In this document: one piece after another, positions 46,671 to 58,706 of the stretch
How positions within the stretch are numbered: position 1 is the first letter of the stretch
Layout: every line of letters begins with the position of its first letter
From: Ligula intestinalis
Lineage: Eukaryota > Platyhelminthes > Cestoda > Diphyllobothriidea > Diphyllobothriidae
Assembly: GCA_036362985.1 (NCBI GenBank)
Contig: JAYGXS010000005.1
Coordinates: forward strand, 25,019,421-25,083,420
DNA: 64,000 nucleotides
Direction of reading: 5' to 3'
The notes under the pieces: generated by a model
What the model saw: only the letters and a program-made list of their open reading frames with translations
What the model was told of the DNA's origin: nothing
Database searches by the model: none
Translations under genes and position numbers: made by a program

Positions 46671-47288
46671 GCTGTCAAAAATCTGCTATTCAGAGAGAAA
46701 ACACTCCTCTCTGACGCGTGAGCACGACTTCTTGTCAGGCGGGACCTAAGCATAACAGATCCCGGCCGGCGGCAGTCTCGCGAGGTGTCTGCCCTTGAAG
46801 GTCGCGCGTAACTTGTTCCTGTGAGCGATGGCGCTATCGCGTGTTCTCTCTTTGTTACCCTGACTCGAGGACAGCACGAGTGTTGACTCCTGTTCTGTGC
46901 CGTCCTAACACTTTCCGCTGTTAGAAGACTAACCTCGTGGGTTCGAAGATTTAGATTTAACAAAAACTTGTCAAATGGACGTTAAGGCCTAGTTGGCTTG
47001 CTGAAGTCCTAGTGTATGGAATATTTTATAAACGCTGCTGCCCCTTATAGCAGTTAGTATTTGGCTGCTCAGTCTGGGTTATGTGGCTTCCTCACATTTC
47101 ACTTATAAAACATGCCTTCCTACTTATTTCATTTGGTTAGGCGTGCTATGTTATGTTTACGCTTGTGCAACAGCTTCTGACTAGGCTTACGGTTAGAGTT
47201 AACTTCTAATTGTTGATGGCATGAACATCAAGATATCTTTTGAGGCAGGCGAGAGTCTCCGATGCATTTATAACCAGGGACGACTCAC

Positions 47289-47455
47289 AGTAGTATCACC
47301 GGTTGTTCTTTTCCACGCAAAACCCAGGTTATACCAAATCTGGCTGGTCATCACAAATGAGGTGGTGCATTTCCAGGTCAGTGATTGCCCGGCAACTGTT
47401 GCGATGAGGCGGTTTCGATTTGCTTCCAGTGTGAACCCGCGGCTGCCATGAGGTG
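47289..47455 (-). CDS. Adhesion GPCR exon: LamG-like module 1, middle
   Basis: The acceptor is TTCTTCTTGTAG and the donor GTGAGT. The 167-nt exon starts with 2 nt that complete Ala and ends in phase 0. It encodes GFTLEANRNRL, then SQIWYNLGFAW, the W-x-x-L strand that recurs in all six modules, and stops at GDTT. The next exon begins IYADNQQIG, so the intron falls between the central strand and the Asn-containing turn. Confidence 0.88.
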
Positions 47456-47734
47456 CTACAAGAAGAAGCAATGAGTTAAAATTGTAGAACTGCTGCTTAT
47501 TTGTAGCATAATGTGATTATATAAACAGATGCAAAGGCCGTTCCATGCATGGTCTCCTCACATTTCATTTATAAAACATACCTCCCTACTTTTTTAATTT
47601 GAGTAGGAGTGATATGTTAAGGTTACGGTTGTGCAACAGCTTCCGACTAGGCTCACAGTTAGATTTAAGGCTAAGGGCTAGGTTTAAATTTGCCTGCCTC
47701 ATATTGCCTTCTCTAGTCTGGCCATAATTATGAG

Positions 47735-48365
47735 CTTTATTACGATTGAAAGCTTTTCATTCATAATATATTGTATCCATTTATCAATCGTATCAATTTA
47801 TTAATTCTACCTATACTGCATAAGATATGCTCCGAATCTTTTTTAATATTTGATGAATACTATGTGACTTCTTCCTCGAAAAGTAGGCGAAAATTTACTT
47901 TGCTTTAAACAGGATGCACACAGTGCGCAGATTTTAAACCTTGAATTCGAGTATAGCAGTCACTAGTTTAGAAAATTATTCGGCAAATGGTTAACTTCTT
48001 TAAAACGAAAGCTTCTCTTTCTTTGAGTATAAAATTTTAAGAAGGCGTAATCTGCTATCAAATAAGTGCAAGAAGTATTTTTTTCGTGTATGTTTTCCAT
48101 AAAATATATTTAAATTTTTAAAGGCAATTAAAATAAATGATAAAAAGGCATACTACTTAGGTAGCCTGATTTTACAATATATACGTTTGGCTAGTGGTCA
48201 GAACGAAGCTGGTTAAAAAGCCTGCACCCTATCATGACTGAAATAACTTCAGAATAGACTACATGATAATCAGTATCAAAACTTGAGTCAATGCCGATTA
48301 GCGAAAGAGTATCAGTCTGTCGCATATGTCGAAATGTTGTGTGATCTTTGGCGCCATCTTTGAAA
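47735..48365 (+). mobile_element. Foldback family 1, right arm
   Basis: Same order as 33600-34200: TATACTGCATAAGATATGC, GGATGCACACAGTGCGCAG, TGCTATCAAATAAGTGCA, TACTACTTAGGTAG, AACGAAGCTGGTTAAAAAGC and GCGAAAGAGTATCAG. The left arm is missing. Confidence 0.75.
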
Positions 48366-48369
48366 TTTA

Positions 48370-49780
48370 GATGTGCCTAATCTGTAACAACATGAGTGGA
48401 TGAAAGGATATGTTTGTGCTTATTTTCTGTTGAATAAATTTGGATCCATGAGGGCATTAAAATCGATAAAAATGTGAACAACTAAAGTAATCACTTTATA
48501 CAGACTGTGGTTTTAGTCGTAGCTGGCAAAGAGTTCGAGTAGGAGATGACATCTCGAAGTAGCTGAAATATTCTGAAATTGTACTGTACTGTAATTGATC
48601 TTACAACCCTGCTTAACTATGTTTCTGTAGCTGAGAAGAATTTCAGAATTTCAGCCAACATTAACTGCGATATCCTCTCTACTGTGTGTTCTAAAGCTGT
48701 ATGTTTGACTGTTTAAGTCCCCTTCATGTCCTGGTGTAAGCGAACTAAATGGGGTCGTGAAAAAAGATTTCGTAAATGACATGTAGGTTGACTTTGACAT
48801 ATTTGCTACTGCTTTCGTCAACAAGGATCGCAGCTGATCGAAAACACCTGTCCTTATATAAACCAAAAATTTCTTGACTTGAATATTTCTTCGTAAAAAG
48901 AGCCACCTGGGGGGCGCGACGAGCACCCCTTGCTATTACGAGCTACTGATTTTAGGGAAGACGACGGGTGGGGCATGTCAGGGAACACATAGGATCGCAA
49001 TAATCCTGTAAAATAAAAAAGTGACGAGGGTTAGTTGGGTTGCGTACTCAAACCTCGGGCGAGGAAACGGAAGTACGCTTTAATATCATCGCTTACTTCC
49101 CCACCGGACCAACGATGAGCGCGTGTATGTAGTGGCAGTGTGCCCTGACCGCGCGGTACATTTACTAGTAGTACCACTAACCCCAACCAGATTACAGGCA
49201 ATCGAGTGCAGAAGGCTGAAGATTACGGAAATGCATCCGTATTAAAATTTTTAAGTAGGCGATTATTCCCGAGGTTAATTAGAAAAGCCATTTTCGCTTA
49301 GTATGCCGATTTAAGAGGTTATCGGGTGCAGTCGGCTTCCAAGGACCACTCTGCAGTTCAATGCCATAATCTTATCCTTACTGCATCGACGGCTGGCGTG
49401 CAGAAAACTGGAAGATTGTGGGTAATTCAACCTACGTAAAATTGGTAAGTATGTGGTCATAATACACAAGGAACCCGCTGCGAGCCCAATAGGAACTCAC
49501 ACTAAAAGCTCAAATCTAGCCAATCGACATGTAGTACGTGTTAGCGGTTTGCAGACTACGAACGGTTATTTGTCTCCTCTATGTAGTTCAGCATGTCTTT
49601 GCGTATTGATAAAACTCAGGGAATTTTGACAGGTTTAGGTTAACGAGCACATTTGTATGGGGCTTTACGCAAATTTGACGTATTCGCTTGATCCTAGTGT
49701 AAAGGTTTAGACGGTCTCGATAGGCTTTGAATCCCCGACAGTAAAGAGGAAGATTTAGTACAACCCAAAATTTTGTCACT
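48370..49780. other. Intron, nothing recognised
   Basis: AT-rich sequence between a family 1 arm and the degraded SINEs. No gene or repeat partner is apparent. Confidence 0.45.
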
Positions 49781-49784
49781 TGGC

Positions 49785-49990
49785 TTACGAGGTCTCATCG
49801 GTAGGCATGAGTTCGATCCACAAGGGGTAACGGTCTCGCTAAGCAATAGTCTGGGTGGGTACTTAATCAAATTTTGGATAAAATGATCATTATTTGTAAG
49901 GTCTCATAGCTCCGTAGTTTGGAGCGTTCGCTGCACTGAAGCCTTTCCCTTGGTTTTGAACCCCACCGAGGCCAACGAGTTTTTCACAAG
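49785..49990 (+). mobile_element. Two adjacent degraded tRNA-derived SINEs
   Basis: The head at 49903 (GTCTCATAGCTCCGTAGTTTGGAGCG, GGTTTTGAACCCC) is followed by GAGGCCAACGAGTTTTTCACAA, the family tail. A second decayed head with GAGTTCGATCC lies at about 49785-49860. Confidence 0.5.
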
Positions 49991-50132
49991 TGGATCAACT
50001 GAGACTAATAAATTTGTTAATCGGTACTTGAACCCACATATATTTCAACCCAACATTCTCGCAGAGACACGTGATTATAACAGGTTTGCCATTGTTTGGA
50101 ATTATTTAAATTTGATGCACTATATTACTTAC

Positions 50133-50585
50133 CAGTAGAAATCAGCACCTGTCTGGCGTCCGTACTCAATCGGGCGAACCTTACCCACACACTCACAGTC
50201 AGTCCATAGTCGCATTCCTCGGGATCAAGGAGGCAAGACCGGAAATATGTGCGTTCTGCTTTTAAATCGGGAACTAGCGGGAAACAGGCCACCTTCTTGT
50301 CCTCTTGTATAAGCCACACGCTCTGAGTATCGCCGGAAAAGAGACCTTCCGCAATTTGATCATTGCCAAGACGGTTGTCCTTCGTATCCAGAGCCACAAA
50401 TAGGCTTCTTTCGGCATTTTCAAAGTCAGTTTTTATGGGTGGAGTGTGTAGTTTGGCATCAAAGCTGTCATAACGCTGATAGAGCGCTTTTGTAAGAAAG
50501 TTACTCTTTGACCCTTTGTCTTGGATCCAGGGCCCAGGTTCGGCGAAGGTCCAAAAATGATTGGTGGTTTGGTTGTAACGAACAT
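50133..50585 (-). CDS. Adhesion GPCR exon: linker and start of LamG-like module 1
   Basis: The 453-nt exon follows a CCCTCTCCTAG acceptor and ends at a GTAAGT donor. The first two thirds encode a linker with an aromatic opening (HFWTF...PGPW) that also precedes other modules. The last third has the Cys pair CLLDPEEC followed by DYGLTVSVWVRF, the first strand of a laminin-G/ConA-like fold. It splits the lectin module after VLIST. Phase is 2 nt + 150 codons + 1 nt. N-glycosylation sequons such as NQT are present. Confidence 0.9.
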
Positions 50586-50626
50586 CTAGGAGAGGGTACG
50601 GGGGAAGGGAAGTGAACGCATCTCAC

Positions 50627-50761
50627 CAAAGCAAGACAACTTTTTTAAATCCGGTTTTATTTGCATACCGAAGAGGTCTTCCTCAGGCGGATCGTAAACT
50701 GGTATCGACGGAGTCGTTGGTGGGGACGTAACCGCATCTGGTACCAGCGATGGCAGTGATG
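50627..50761 (-). CDS. Adhesion GPCR exon: Pro/Ser/Thr linker before lectin region
   Basis: The acceptor is TTCTATTTCAG and the donor GTGAGA. The 135-nt exon starts in phase 2 and ends with one base (G), which makes Asp with the next exon. It encodes a Ser/Pro/Thr-rich stretch and then an acidic PPEEDLFG segment ending near LSCF. It continues the extracellular stalk from the Thr-rich exon and leads into the first linker and lectin module. Confidence 0.85.
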
Positions 50762-50989
50762 CTGAAATAGAAAATTGCATTTAATTTTAACTTTGCCTCG
50801 ACTGATGAGTCGCACAAGTAATTCTTTTAACATGGAAAGCACCGGGCCCAGCAAAAACTCTGACGGCAGGATGCAATTGTCATGTGATTCAAGATAGTAT
50901 GGCCGGGAAAGACAAGGCAACAGAATTGAATATGCGATTTCCAGGAAGCAGTTCAGAAGAAAAAGCGATCACTAGAACAAGAATTTTAC

Positions 50990-51032
50990 TTTCTTGACGT
51001 TTCTGATTCCGTCAGGAATCCTTAATCATAGG
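50990..51032 (-). ncRNA. Variant hammerhead-like motif, flanking a PLE fragment
   Basis: The minus strand has CCT-ATGATTAA, hairpin GGATTCC-TGAC-GGAATC, AGAAAC and GTC. It points away from the PLE fragment at 51108. The twin on the other side is at 51561. Confidence 0.5.
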
Positions 51033-51107
51033 TGATGGTGGCATTGTCATAGTTATGCACAGATAGGGTTCAGACATGCACAGGTTGCACGTTATTGATA
51101 ATTTATA

Positions 51108-51430
51108 GTGGTTGCAGCTCACTGGACGGGACCCAGCAGTATGTTAAAGTTTAACGAGGCTGACATACTCGCAGGAGGTGACAACCACGTGAGCCACGAG
51201 CTGCTTGAGTCATGGTTCTCAGGCCCCCAGTCCATTAACAAGCGCAACGATTTGGCGTTCCCATACGGTGTACTGAGAAATTTCCTGAGCAAGAGAACCA
51301 GTTACGTGGGAAGGGCCGGGCGCAGCAACAACTCTGACGACAGCGGGCATAATTGTTGCGACATTATCAAACCCGCATCCGACGCGGACAAGAACACTGT
51401 GACACTTAATAATTCATTGCCGCACCAATA
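51108..51430 (+). mobile_element. Penelope-like C-terminal fragment between hammerhead-like motifs
   Basis: A frame of 107 codons encodes LKFNEADILAGGDNHVSHELLESW..SGPQSINKRNDL, the post-GIY-YIG segment. It matches 1-245 and 3774-4130. Hammerhead-like motifs lie on both sides (50990 minus, 51561 plus), with a further one at 51685. Confidence 0.7.
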
Positions 51431-51560
51431 AAGACCTCAAGCGGTAGCTAAAGTAACTAAAAATTATAGCACGCATGCGGTTGACGGCCACGAACTAAAA
51501 AATACCACGCAATCGGTGCATGTATCACCCTTACCTGCGCATGCCTCCGACTTTTCTACG

Positions 51561-51610
51561 ATTGCCTATAATTTAGGATTCCCAACGGAATCCGAAACGT
51601 CAGGACAATG
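51561..51610 (+). ncRNA. Variant hammerhead-like motif
   Basis: It contains GCCT, ATAATTTA, the perfect 7-bp hairpin GGATTCC-CAAC-GGAATCC, then GAAAC, GTC and AGG. Stem II is stronger than in the near-canonical copies, but CUGANGA is lost. Confidence 0.5.
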
Positions 51611-51684
51611 AAACTCTTGTTCCAATGATCGCCTCTTCTAAAAACAAGGCAGACTTGAAGAGCAATTTCTGCTTCTGCTATTTG

Positions 51685-51736
51685 ATTATGTCTCTGATGA
51701 CGAATCCGCGTAGGATGTATAAACGTTAGGTAAATA
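51685..51736 (+). ncRNA. Degenerate hammerhead motif
   Basis: CTGATGA and ATCC..GGAT are present. GAAAC has become TAAAC and the triplet is GTT. Stem I is partly paired. It is followed by TATTGTCCCAGCGATCGAG and a CTT-rich tract. Confidence 0.5.
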
Positions 51737-52049
51737 GAAGTATTGTCCCAGCGATCGAGCCGTCGTCTTCTTCTCCATTTCTGATTAATTAGCCGTCGTC
51801 AGCCAGTCATAACCCGACCCTAAGTGGTGTGCCACCCGAGGCTTGAAATTGCGACCTTTTCGATGTCAGCTCTAACGCTTAAATTACCGAGCCACGAGCA
51901 CAGCGTTTTGCTGGTTTAGGTGCGGATATACTTGTAAGACCTAGAACAGGAGCGAAAGAATATCTGTAGATAGAGAAGGAGAAGACCTTTTGATTACCGG
52001 AATTATACTTTTATGAGTCTGAGCTTTTGGGCACCGTGATGTGTCGCGT

Positions 52050-52350
52050 ACCATGTTTAAACTGTCCTCAAAATTACAAAGAACAGGTTCGACGCATGCT
52101 TGGTTCGCGCATACACGAACATAAACTGGCTGTATGCGGACGGGGGTGACGCATTATCGCAAGTGGCTGGCCATACCTACGAGATCTGTCACGAGTTAAG
52201 CTTCACAGCTGCAAGGTTAATCGCGCACCCCGGCAATAACACAAGCCACAAATTGATTGAAGACTGGGTTTCGGATGACAACTAAGTCAATCAATTTATG
52301 GATCTGGGGGTGGCATACATCGCCTTGCGCAGGCATCTCCAGTCGGCCTC
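52050..52350 (+). mobile_element. Penelope-like GIY-YIG fragment, frameshifted
   Basis: It reads VPCLNCPQNYKEQVRRMLGSRIHEHKLAV, then in another frame KLIEDWVSDDN..SINLWIW. This parallels 16570-16862. Confidence 0.6.
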
Positions 52351-53137
52351 TCGGTCATTAATATATGGTGCCTTTTTTTTGACAATAGTTGGCATTCTTA
52401 GCAGGATCACCTTGATTAATAAACCAACATTCATTTGGAATAAGAGCCATTTTCTGCGGTAAATTTGTATATTTTCAAACTACTGCTTAACCTGAATGTC
52501 AAAAATGACGCGGATATCACCCTGATGCATAAGTAGATTAGCGTGAGATGCAGTGACCCGTTTCATGCATGGTTAAGCAAAATGTAAAACTGTGTTTTCG
52601 ATTAGACTAATTATGTTAGCATGGCCCAGCTCGCGAGTCATCACTCTGGCGGTCCTGAGGACAAGCTAAGAAAGAAAGCTCACACGCCAGCGGGTGAATG
52701 CAGAAGGGACCAAGAGCGTGACATAAAAGGGCCGACAGTTACGCGCACGCGTGACACAGTCACCGGGCTGTCACACTGAGGTCACCGTACGAGGGCCATT
52801 AGCAGGGGAGCCAATAGGGAACAAAGATGGCTGGCTGCGAACAGAAGGGCATTCTGCTGTGGGCAAGGCAAAATTCAGCTGCTAGTGAGACGAGACTCTG
52901 TTGTCGAGACCTGCTGTTGGCCTAGACGAGACCGACGGCAGAACACACTCTGCTGTCGGACACAGGACAAGCCGCCGGACACACAGAAGACAAAGTTAAT
53001 ATGCAAGCAGAAACGGTGACATTGATTATTATCTGCTATCCTGGCTGCCTTCTCTTCCTAACACGCAGCTGGGGGATATAACCAGTGTCGACGCAGGCAC
53101 ACCCAAGGTTTTAACAGACTACTTGAGTACAATTGCA

Positions 53138-55368
53138 ATGGCAAAGGCAGTTTAAGTAGTGAACTTCATTTATCCTTGGTTCCAGAATTTTTTCTACGGT
53201 AACAGTGGTTATAGGGACTTTCGGCGTGAAGAAATAGGATAGACAGTGTAAGAAATTTTTAGAAGTAACACGAAAGGGGAAACATTTAGTCAAATTTGTT
53301 TCCCATGGTGGTTGGGCGTACAGTAGGTGACATATCTGATGAAAGGTTTAGGAGTGGGGGATTTAACACAAACTTGAGGTCGTTTATAAAGTTCATTGGG
53401 TTGGCTTGAGGCGCAAAGTGCTGTTTACTGGAATTGAATTCCATTCAGGTCAGTATACTTTGAGAAAATATCGGCAGAAATGGGCAATATCCAACGTTTG
53501 TTGATTACCAAGGAATTTCCTATGCTATTAAGCACTGCGGAGAAAAGGTTCGTATTTGTGCGTGCTGAATTATAAAAAAACATTCACAAAGAGCAGAGAA
53601 AGTTTAATTATATTTGTTCAGTACAGAGAAAATTTTGTGTTGCGTGCATGAAATTGAGGAAAGTGTACTTACGAGATACAGGACTAGAGTCGAGAAAAAG
53701 TTGATGAATCTAGTTAACAAATGTTTGCTCTAAAAATGTGATACGTGAGAAGTAATTTACTTACAAGACGCAAAAATGTGCTTTACTACGCCAAATTAGA
53801 AGGCCTATATGACTTTAGATGGACTCCATCGTAATCTCATATGTTTTCTAATTAACCGCGTAAACTAAGTCCATCCAGAATAATGTCAAAATATAGATAG
53901 CAATCAATAAATAACAAAACTCCAAACGAACACAGTAGAAGATTACCATGTTTAAAGATATTGGAGGATATTTTGGGTCACTCTTTTGTCCAATAAAAAT
54001 CAAAGAACACTGCCCTGAAGTTAAAAACGTGTTGAACACTGCTCTGGTTTACGTAGAAATGTAAGTTCTTTCATTTCCAGCACACCTTTTTCATCTTAGT
54101 TTTAGGGAAGTCAAACACTGGTCGAAATATGCCATTCTGATCTTGACTTTAACTTCGAAAATCGTATTGTACACAGATATTTGACTTAGAAATATCGAAC
54201 TAAAGTGCTTTTTTGGAGGTAACTTGTTCTTAAAAGTTTTTGAATAAATCTTAGTCGCATTCATTTTTGGCTTTTTTGGTGGAAATTCATTTTTCTCGGC
54301 AATGAGTTGACATGTTTGGGTGATTCTAAAGTCATGACCCACAAGGCAGCTTTCAAAGGAAGAATGTTTAAGAACGCATTATAAAGGTAAATGCTTCGAA
54401 GATATTTCTAATTTCTAAGTTTTCAGTATATAGGTTAAACAAAATCGGTATTTATGGACAAACAAAGGAAAAGTGTGAAATTCATAAAGTGTGCAGCAGC
54501 ATTTCCAAAACAGTTTGCTGCTCGTTGAACTCGAACTCTCAAAATAATCTTTTTGCAATTGTCAATAGAAATTGATACATAGCACGCAAGAATCTTTTCG
54601 TGCATTAAGAACGGAAATGTATCCGAAGATTCAAAATTTGGAAATAACTGCACCTAAGGTGACTACATCAATTTCTGACACATAAAGTGCAAGCTTAAAT
54701 GACATTGGAAAACATTTAGTTTATAAAAATTTTGTATTTGTACTTATTTTGTATGATCTGGCCATCCTTTTCCATTCCCATGCCTTAAACACACTTTTAT
54801 TTCGCATTGTACCAGTTAATTTTCATATTGCCATTTCTGGAATTAGCAGATTTTTGTAAAAATTACATTTTTATGCTAGTAAATATTTATTCTTCAACCA
54901 AACTCTGACTCTGTTTACTTATATTTCTAACTATATTGTTTTGATAGTTTGGGGGCACACCGCGTGTGCTGATTTCCCGAAAAATGACATTTATTACGTT
55001 TTCCAACGTTTTTCATGAGAATGTGCACCTACTGTAAGTTGTTTCGCATGTAAATTGATGGTGTGCATGACTACACTTAGCTAACTCAAGCACGGTAAAC
55101 TGGACCTCAAGTAAGTTGAAATAGCCGACCTCCTAACCACCAATTCTATTTTAAGGAATTTGGACAAATCTGCATTTTGATACTTGGGTTTTTTCGTGAT
55201 ACGTTAAAAGATAATACAGCTTAGGAAAATCTACCGATATAAATCAACATCAGTTCTATTTACTATCAAATAAGAATGAATATAGCATTTATTAAAATAT
55301 ATTCCGCTGCCTATCCTGCTGGAGCTAGGAGTTCATAAGGTGCACTACTTAAAGTACCGTTGCTATTT
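53138..55368. mobile_element. Foldback/MITE family 2, 2.2-kb copy
   Basis: The ends AAGGCAGTTTAAGTAGTGAA and TTCATAAGGTGCACTACTTA... are inverted. Internal text near each end (ACGGTAACAGTGGTTATAG; CAAGTAAGTTGAAATAGCCG) matches the short copy at 7236-7815. About 1.5 kb of AT-rich interior has no long frame. Confidence 0.55.
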
Positions 55369-55559
55369 AAATACTTATTATCTTAAAGCAAAATGCCACC
55401 ACACACTAGATGCCCTACCTCATGAAATTTAAAAAAATTCTGAGATGTACTTTCGAGTTTTGCAGTAACATTCACCTTTCAGGTTAATCTCAAGATATTT
55501 CAGCCACACCGGCATGTTAGCTTTCAGTCGAGATCTTTTTTGACCGCTTTCAACACGCA

Positions 55560-56100
55560 TTTTATTTAAAACATGGCTTCTAAATTAATATGTATTTTTT
55601 TGCATTGATTTTGACTGCACTTTAAATTTAAATGTATACTTTGGAGAAAATGCGCCAAACATATTCTTTCTTATATCCATTTAGTAGACAACTAGGCCTG
55701 CTTCAAAGTTTATGATTCCTGAAAGGGTATCTTTCGGTTTCAAAAAGAAATTTTTTTACGTTGCCGAATAATTTTGAGCGCAAACGGCCGTTTTATGCGA
55801 ATTCAGGGTTTCCAACATTAATGCTGTAAAAATTTTGTCGAAGGAAAAGTACATATATCCTTACAGATGAGTAAAGGGTGAACAAATTCGTATACCATTT
55901 TGCAATGGATGTGAATAGATAACACCAATAAATTGACGGATACGATTTAGTGTGAATAAACAATTTACGGTCAGAAGAAGAAAAAAAACGAATGGAACCT
56001 TTTCTTCAAATATAAAGTCTGAAGAAAACGTTATTTCGTATCAAACGAGAACAAGGACGAAAATATTTTTGCACGTCTGATATAAAACATCGCTAAATTA
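55560..56100 (+). mobile_element. Foldback family 1, single arm
   Basis: It contains TTGATTTTGACTGCACTTTA, AATGCGCCAAACATATTC, GGGTATCTTTCGGTTTCAAA and CGAATAATTTTGAGC. It is immediately followed by a full palindrome at 56172. Confidence 0.55.
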
Positions 56101-56171
56101 ATGAGGTTGGTAAAAAATAATGGCCAAAATTCCCATTCCCTAAGTATTAATTCTATTTACATAATATAGAG

Positions 56172-57145
56172 TACGCGCCAGAATTCATACAAAATGCCGA
56201 CATATGCGAAAAATCGATAATCTTTCCCTAAACGGCATTGACTCAGTTTGTGATACTGATTATCGTGTTGTCTTCTCTGAAGTTTATTCCGTCATGGTAG
56301 GATGCGAGCGTTTTAATGAGCTTCGTTCTGACCACTAACAAAACGTAGCTACTGTAAAATCAACTACATAAATAGTAATCGTATCTAGAATTAATTTGGA
56401 CTGCCTTTGTAAATTTAAATATATTTTCTGGAAAAAATGCACTAAAAATTATTTCCTGTACTCGTTTTATAGGAAATTATGCCATGATTCGACTTTTAAT
56501 TCAAAGTAGGGTATCTTTTGGTTTTAAAAAACTTCTTATAATGAGTTTTTTTCCGATTGTAAGGTGTTTTTTCATAATACATCCTATCCCACAATTTATT
56601 TATTCTGCGTATAATATATGCAGACTGTTCCACGTCTGTTGCAATATTTTATAAGAACTTTGCGACCTTTTCCTTAAACTGCAGGCGAACACGTACTTTT
56701 TCTTAAACGTGAGGTACTCAGCGCGCATAGTTTAAGCTTTGAATTCAAGTTTAGCAGTCAGATGGTTTAAAAATTATTCGTTTATTAAGAAACTTTTTAA
56801 AACCGAAACACACCCTTTTGTTTAGTACAAAAGTTAAAGAAGGCCTAATCTTCTACCAAACGACTCCAAAAATGTTTCGTTGATGTTTCCCATAAAATGT
56901 TTCTGAATTTACAAAGGCAGTCAAAATGAGTGATACATATGCATAATATTTAAGAAGTCACCTCTTACGATAAATACGTTTTGTTAGTAGTCAGAACGAA
57001 GTGCCTTAAAAAGCTCGCATCCTACCATGACTGAAATGACTTCAGAATAGACTACACGCTAATGAGTATCACAACTTGAGTCAACGCCGAGTAGCGAAAG
57101 AGTATCAGTCTTTCACATATATCGGCATGTTGCACGAATTCTGGC
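56172..57145. mobile_element. Foldback family 1, complete but diverged palindrome
   Basis: The left end GCCAGAATTCATAC...ATGCCG is mirrored by CGGCATGTTGCACGAATTCTGGC at the right. The arms share TGATACTGATTATCGTG and its mirror, and GCTTCGTTCTGACCACTAAC with its mirror. Arm identity is lower than in the 33-kb copy, so it is older. Confidence 0.8.
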
Positions 57146-57559
57146 ACGCACGGTATCTGAATTAATGAGGTGGGTTAAAACCAATGTCGAAAAATCCCCA
57201 TTCCTTAAGTTATCATTTTATAGAATAATATGCTTTGTGCAGGCATCCTGGCGTGACTGAAATAAGTGAAGACTAGGCCGCACAATAATGCAGTTGAAAT
57301 TTAATTAAACAGGGAATCTACTGCATTGCAGGCGAAAAACGGTTTTTCAGCCTACCGAAGAAATTTCACTTGACAAAAAATAAGTACTCCGTTATTGTGC
57401 ATGTTTGCATAGATTGGCAGTGCTCTTGTGGCGGAAGGCCTCAATGCCTGTCCCTCCACCCCCTTTCTGCGTCAATGCTCGCGGTCCCCAACCTCACCCA
57501 TCCTTGCACGCGACTGCTACGACTCCCCGAAGGTAAACCGTTTGACCACACTGTCAACC

Positions 57560-58390
57560 GCTCACTTTGTTCTGTAGCTATAGCTGAGGCCCAATATTGC
57601 TTTCTCCTTGTTCAAGGACAGCTGCCTCAAGTTCATCCAATACCTCAGTCAGCGCTTTCAGATACGCTGACCTAAAGATACTTGACCGACTTCGATTGTC
57701 GCGGCTGCGTTGGCGCCACTTGAAAATGCCCTTTCCCCTACCCTCAGCCAACAGAGCCTACACCACCAGACCAGACATCCCTGGGGTGAAAATCACAGCA
57801 GACGCGTCTTCGACCGCGTTCCCAGCAGCCCTCGCGGCGGCCTACGGTGGATCTATCCCTCCTCTTCTACATGTTTTTGATAACGGAGCAGCCCCTCCCG
57901 ACCAAGCTGCTCTGACTCCCCCACCTCCTCGCCGCCGGGATTGATGCCCACCAGGCGGGGCTCCGGATCCAACAAGGGTTACTAGCCAGACAACATCCCT
58001 GGGGTAATTTCACACACAGACCAATTGGAGAACACTTGAGCTTGCTCCGGAATCCTACTTAAGCGGTTGCCACCACTGTCTCATCCTCTTTCAGGCTTGG
58101 CTGGACGCAGTCTACGCTAGCCCTGGCTTCGCCAGTGGCCACTGCCACCCTAAACGGGAACCACAGCAGATGCGTCTTCGTCATGTTCCCACCCGCCCTC
58201 ACGGTGGCCAAGGTCTGCTACACTAATCTCCCCACGGTGCATCTATCTCCCCTTCTCTCCATCTCTGTGTTTTATATGACGAGGCAGCCCTTTCCGACCA
58301 TGCTACTCTGACTCCTCCTCCTCGCCGCGGGGACTGAGGCCCACCCGGCGGGGCTCCTGATCCAACAAGAGCTTCTAGCCAGCCAGCTGC
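57560..58390 (-). repeat. Dispersed GC-rich repeat, two partial copies
   Basis: CTGCTCTGACTCCCCCACCTCCTCGCCGCCGG at 57908 recurs at 58302, each followed by GGCCCACC.GGCGGGGCTCC and TCCAACAAG. Minus-strand text matches 30640-31000. Confidence 0.6.
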
Positions 58391-58599
58391 CTGGGTCAGC
58401 AACATGGGGTTCAGTACACGACTATTCACTATTTCTGGTGACTTTAGTCTTTTACCTTCAACCTGGGGAGTTCGCCTGAAGTTTGTAGTGATCAAAATAC
58501 ACTTAATACTGAGATCGATACACCCTTATCTGTTCAAATATATTTTATCGAAAAAAATGAGCAAATACATTTTTTTGAGTTAACCCAATTGTGAAAAAA

Positions 58600-58706
58600 C
58601 TCGAGGCGTTCGGCAGGATTTGAACGCGCGCAGTAGAGAAGGTCTTTACTGGAAGCCAACGCTCGAACCGCTAAGCTACAAACGCATCGAGTTTTTTCAC
58701 AGTTGG
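58600..58706 (-). mobile_element. tRNA-derived SINE in inverted-repeat setting
   Basis: The minus strand has an A box (TAGCTTAGCGGTTCGAG) and a B box (CGTTCAAATCC). Both sides carry CTCGA.. and GAAAAAACTC/GAGTTTTTTC, so the tRNA-like core sits between inverted copies of the family tail. Confidence 0.6.

Noticed and set aside
57370..57944. Overlapping plus frames (101 and 115 codons) as a gene
   Set aside because: They lie in a GC-rich dispersed repeat with partial copies nearby; the frames are not conserved between copies.
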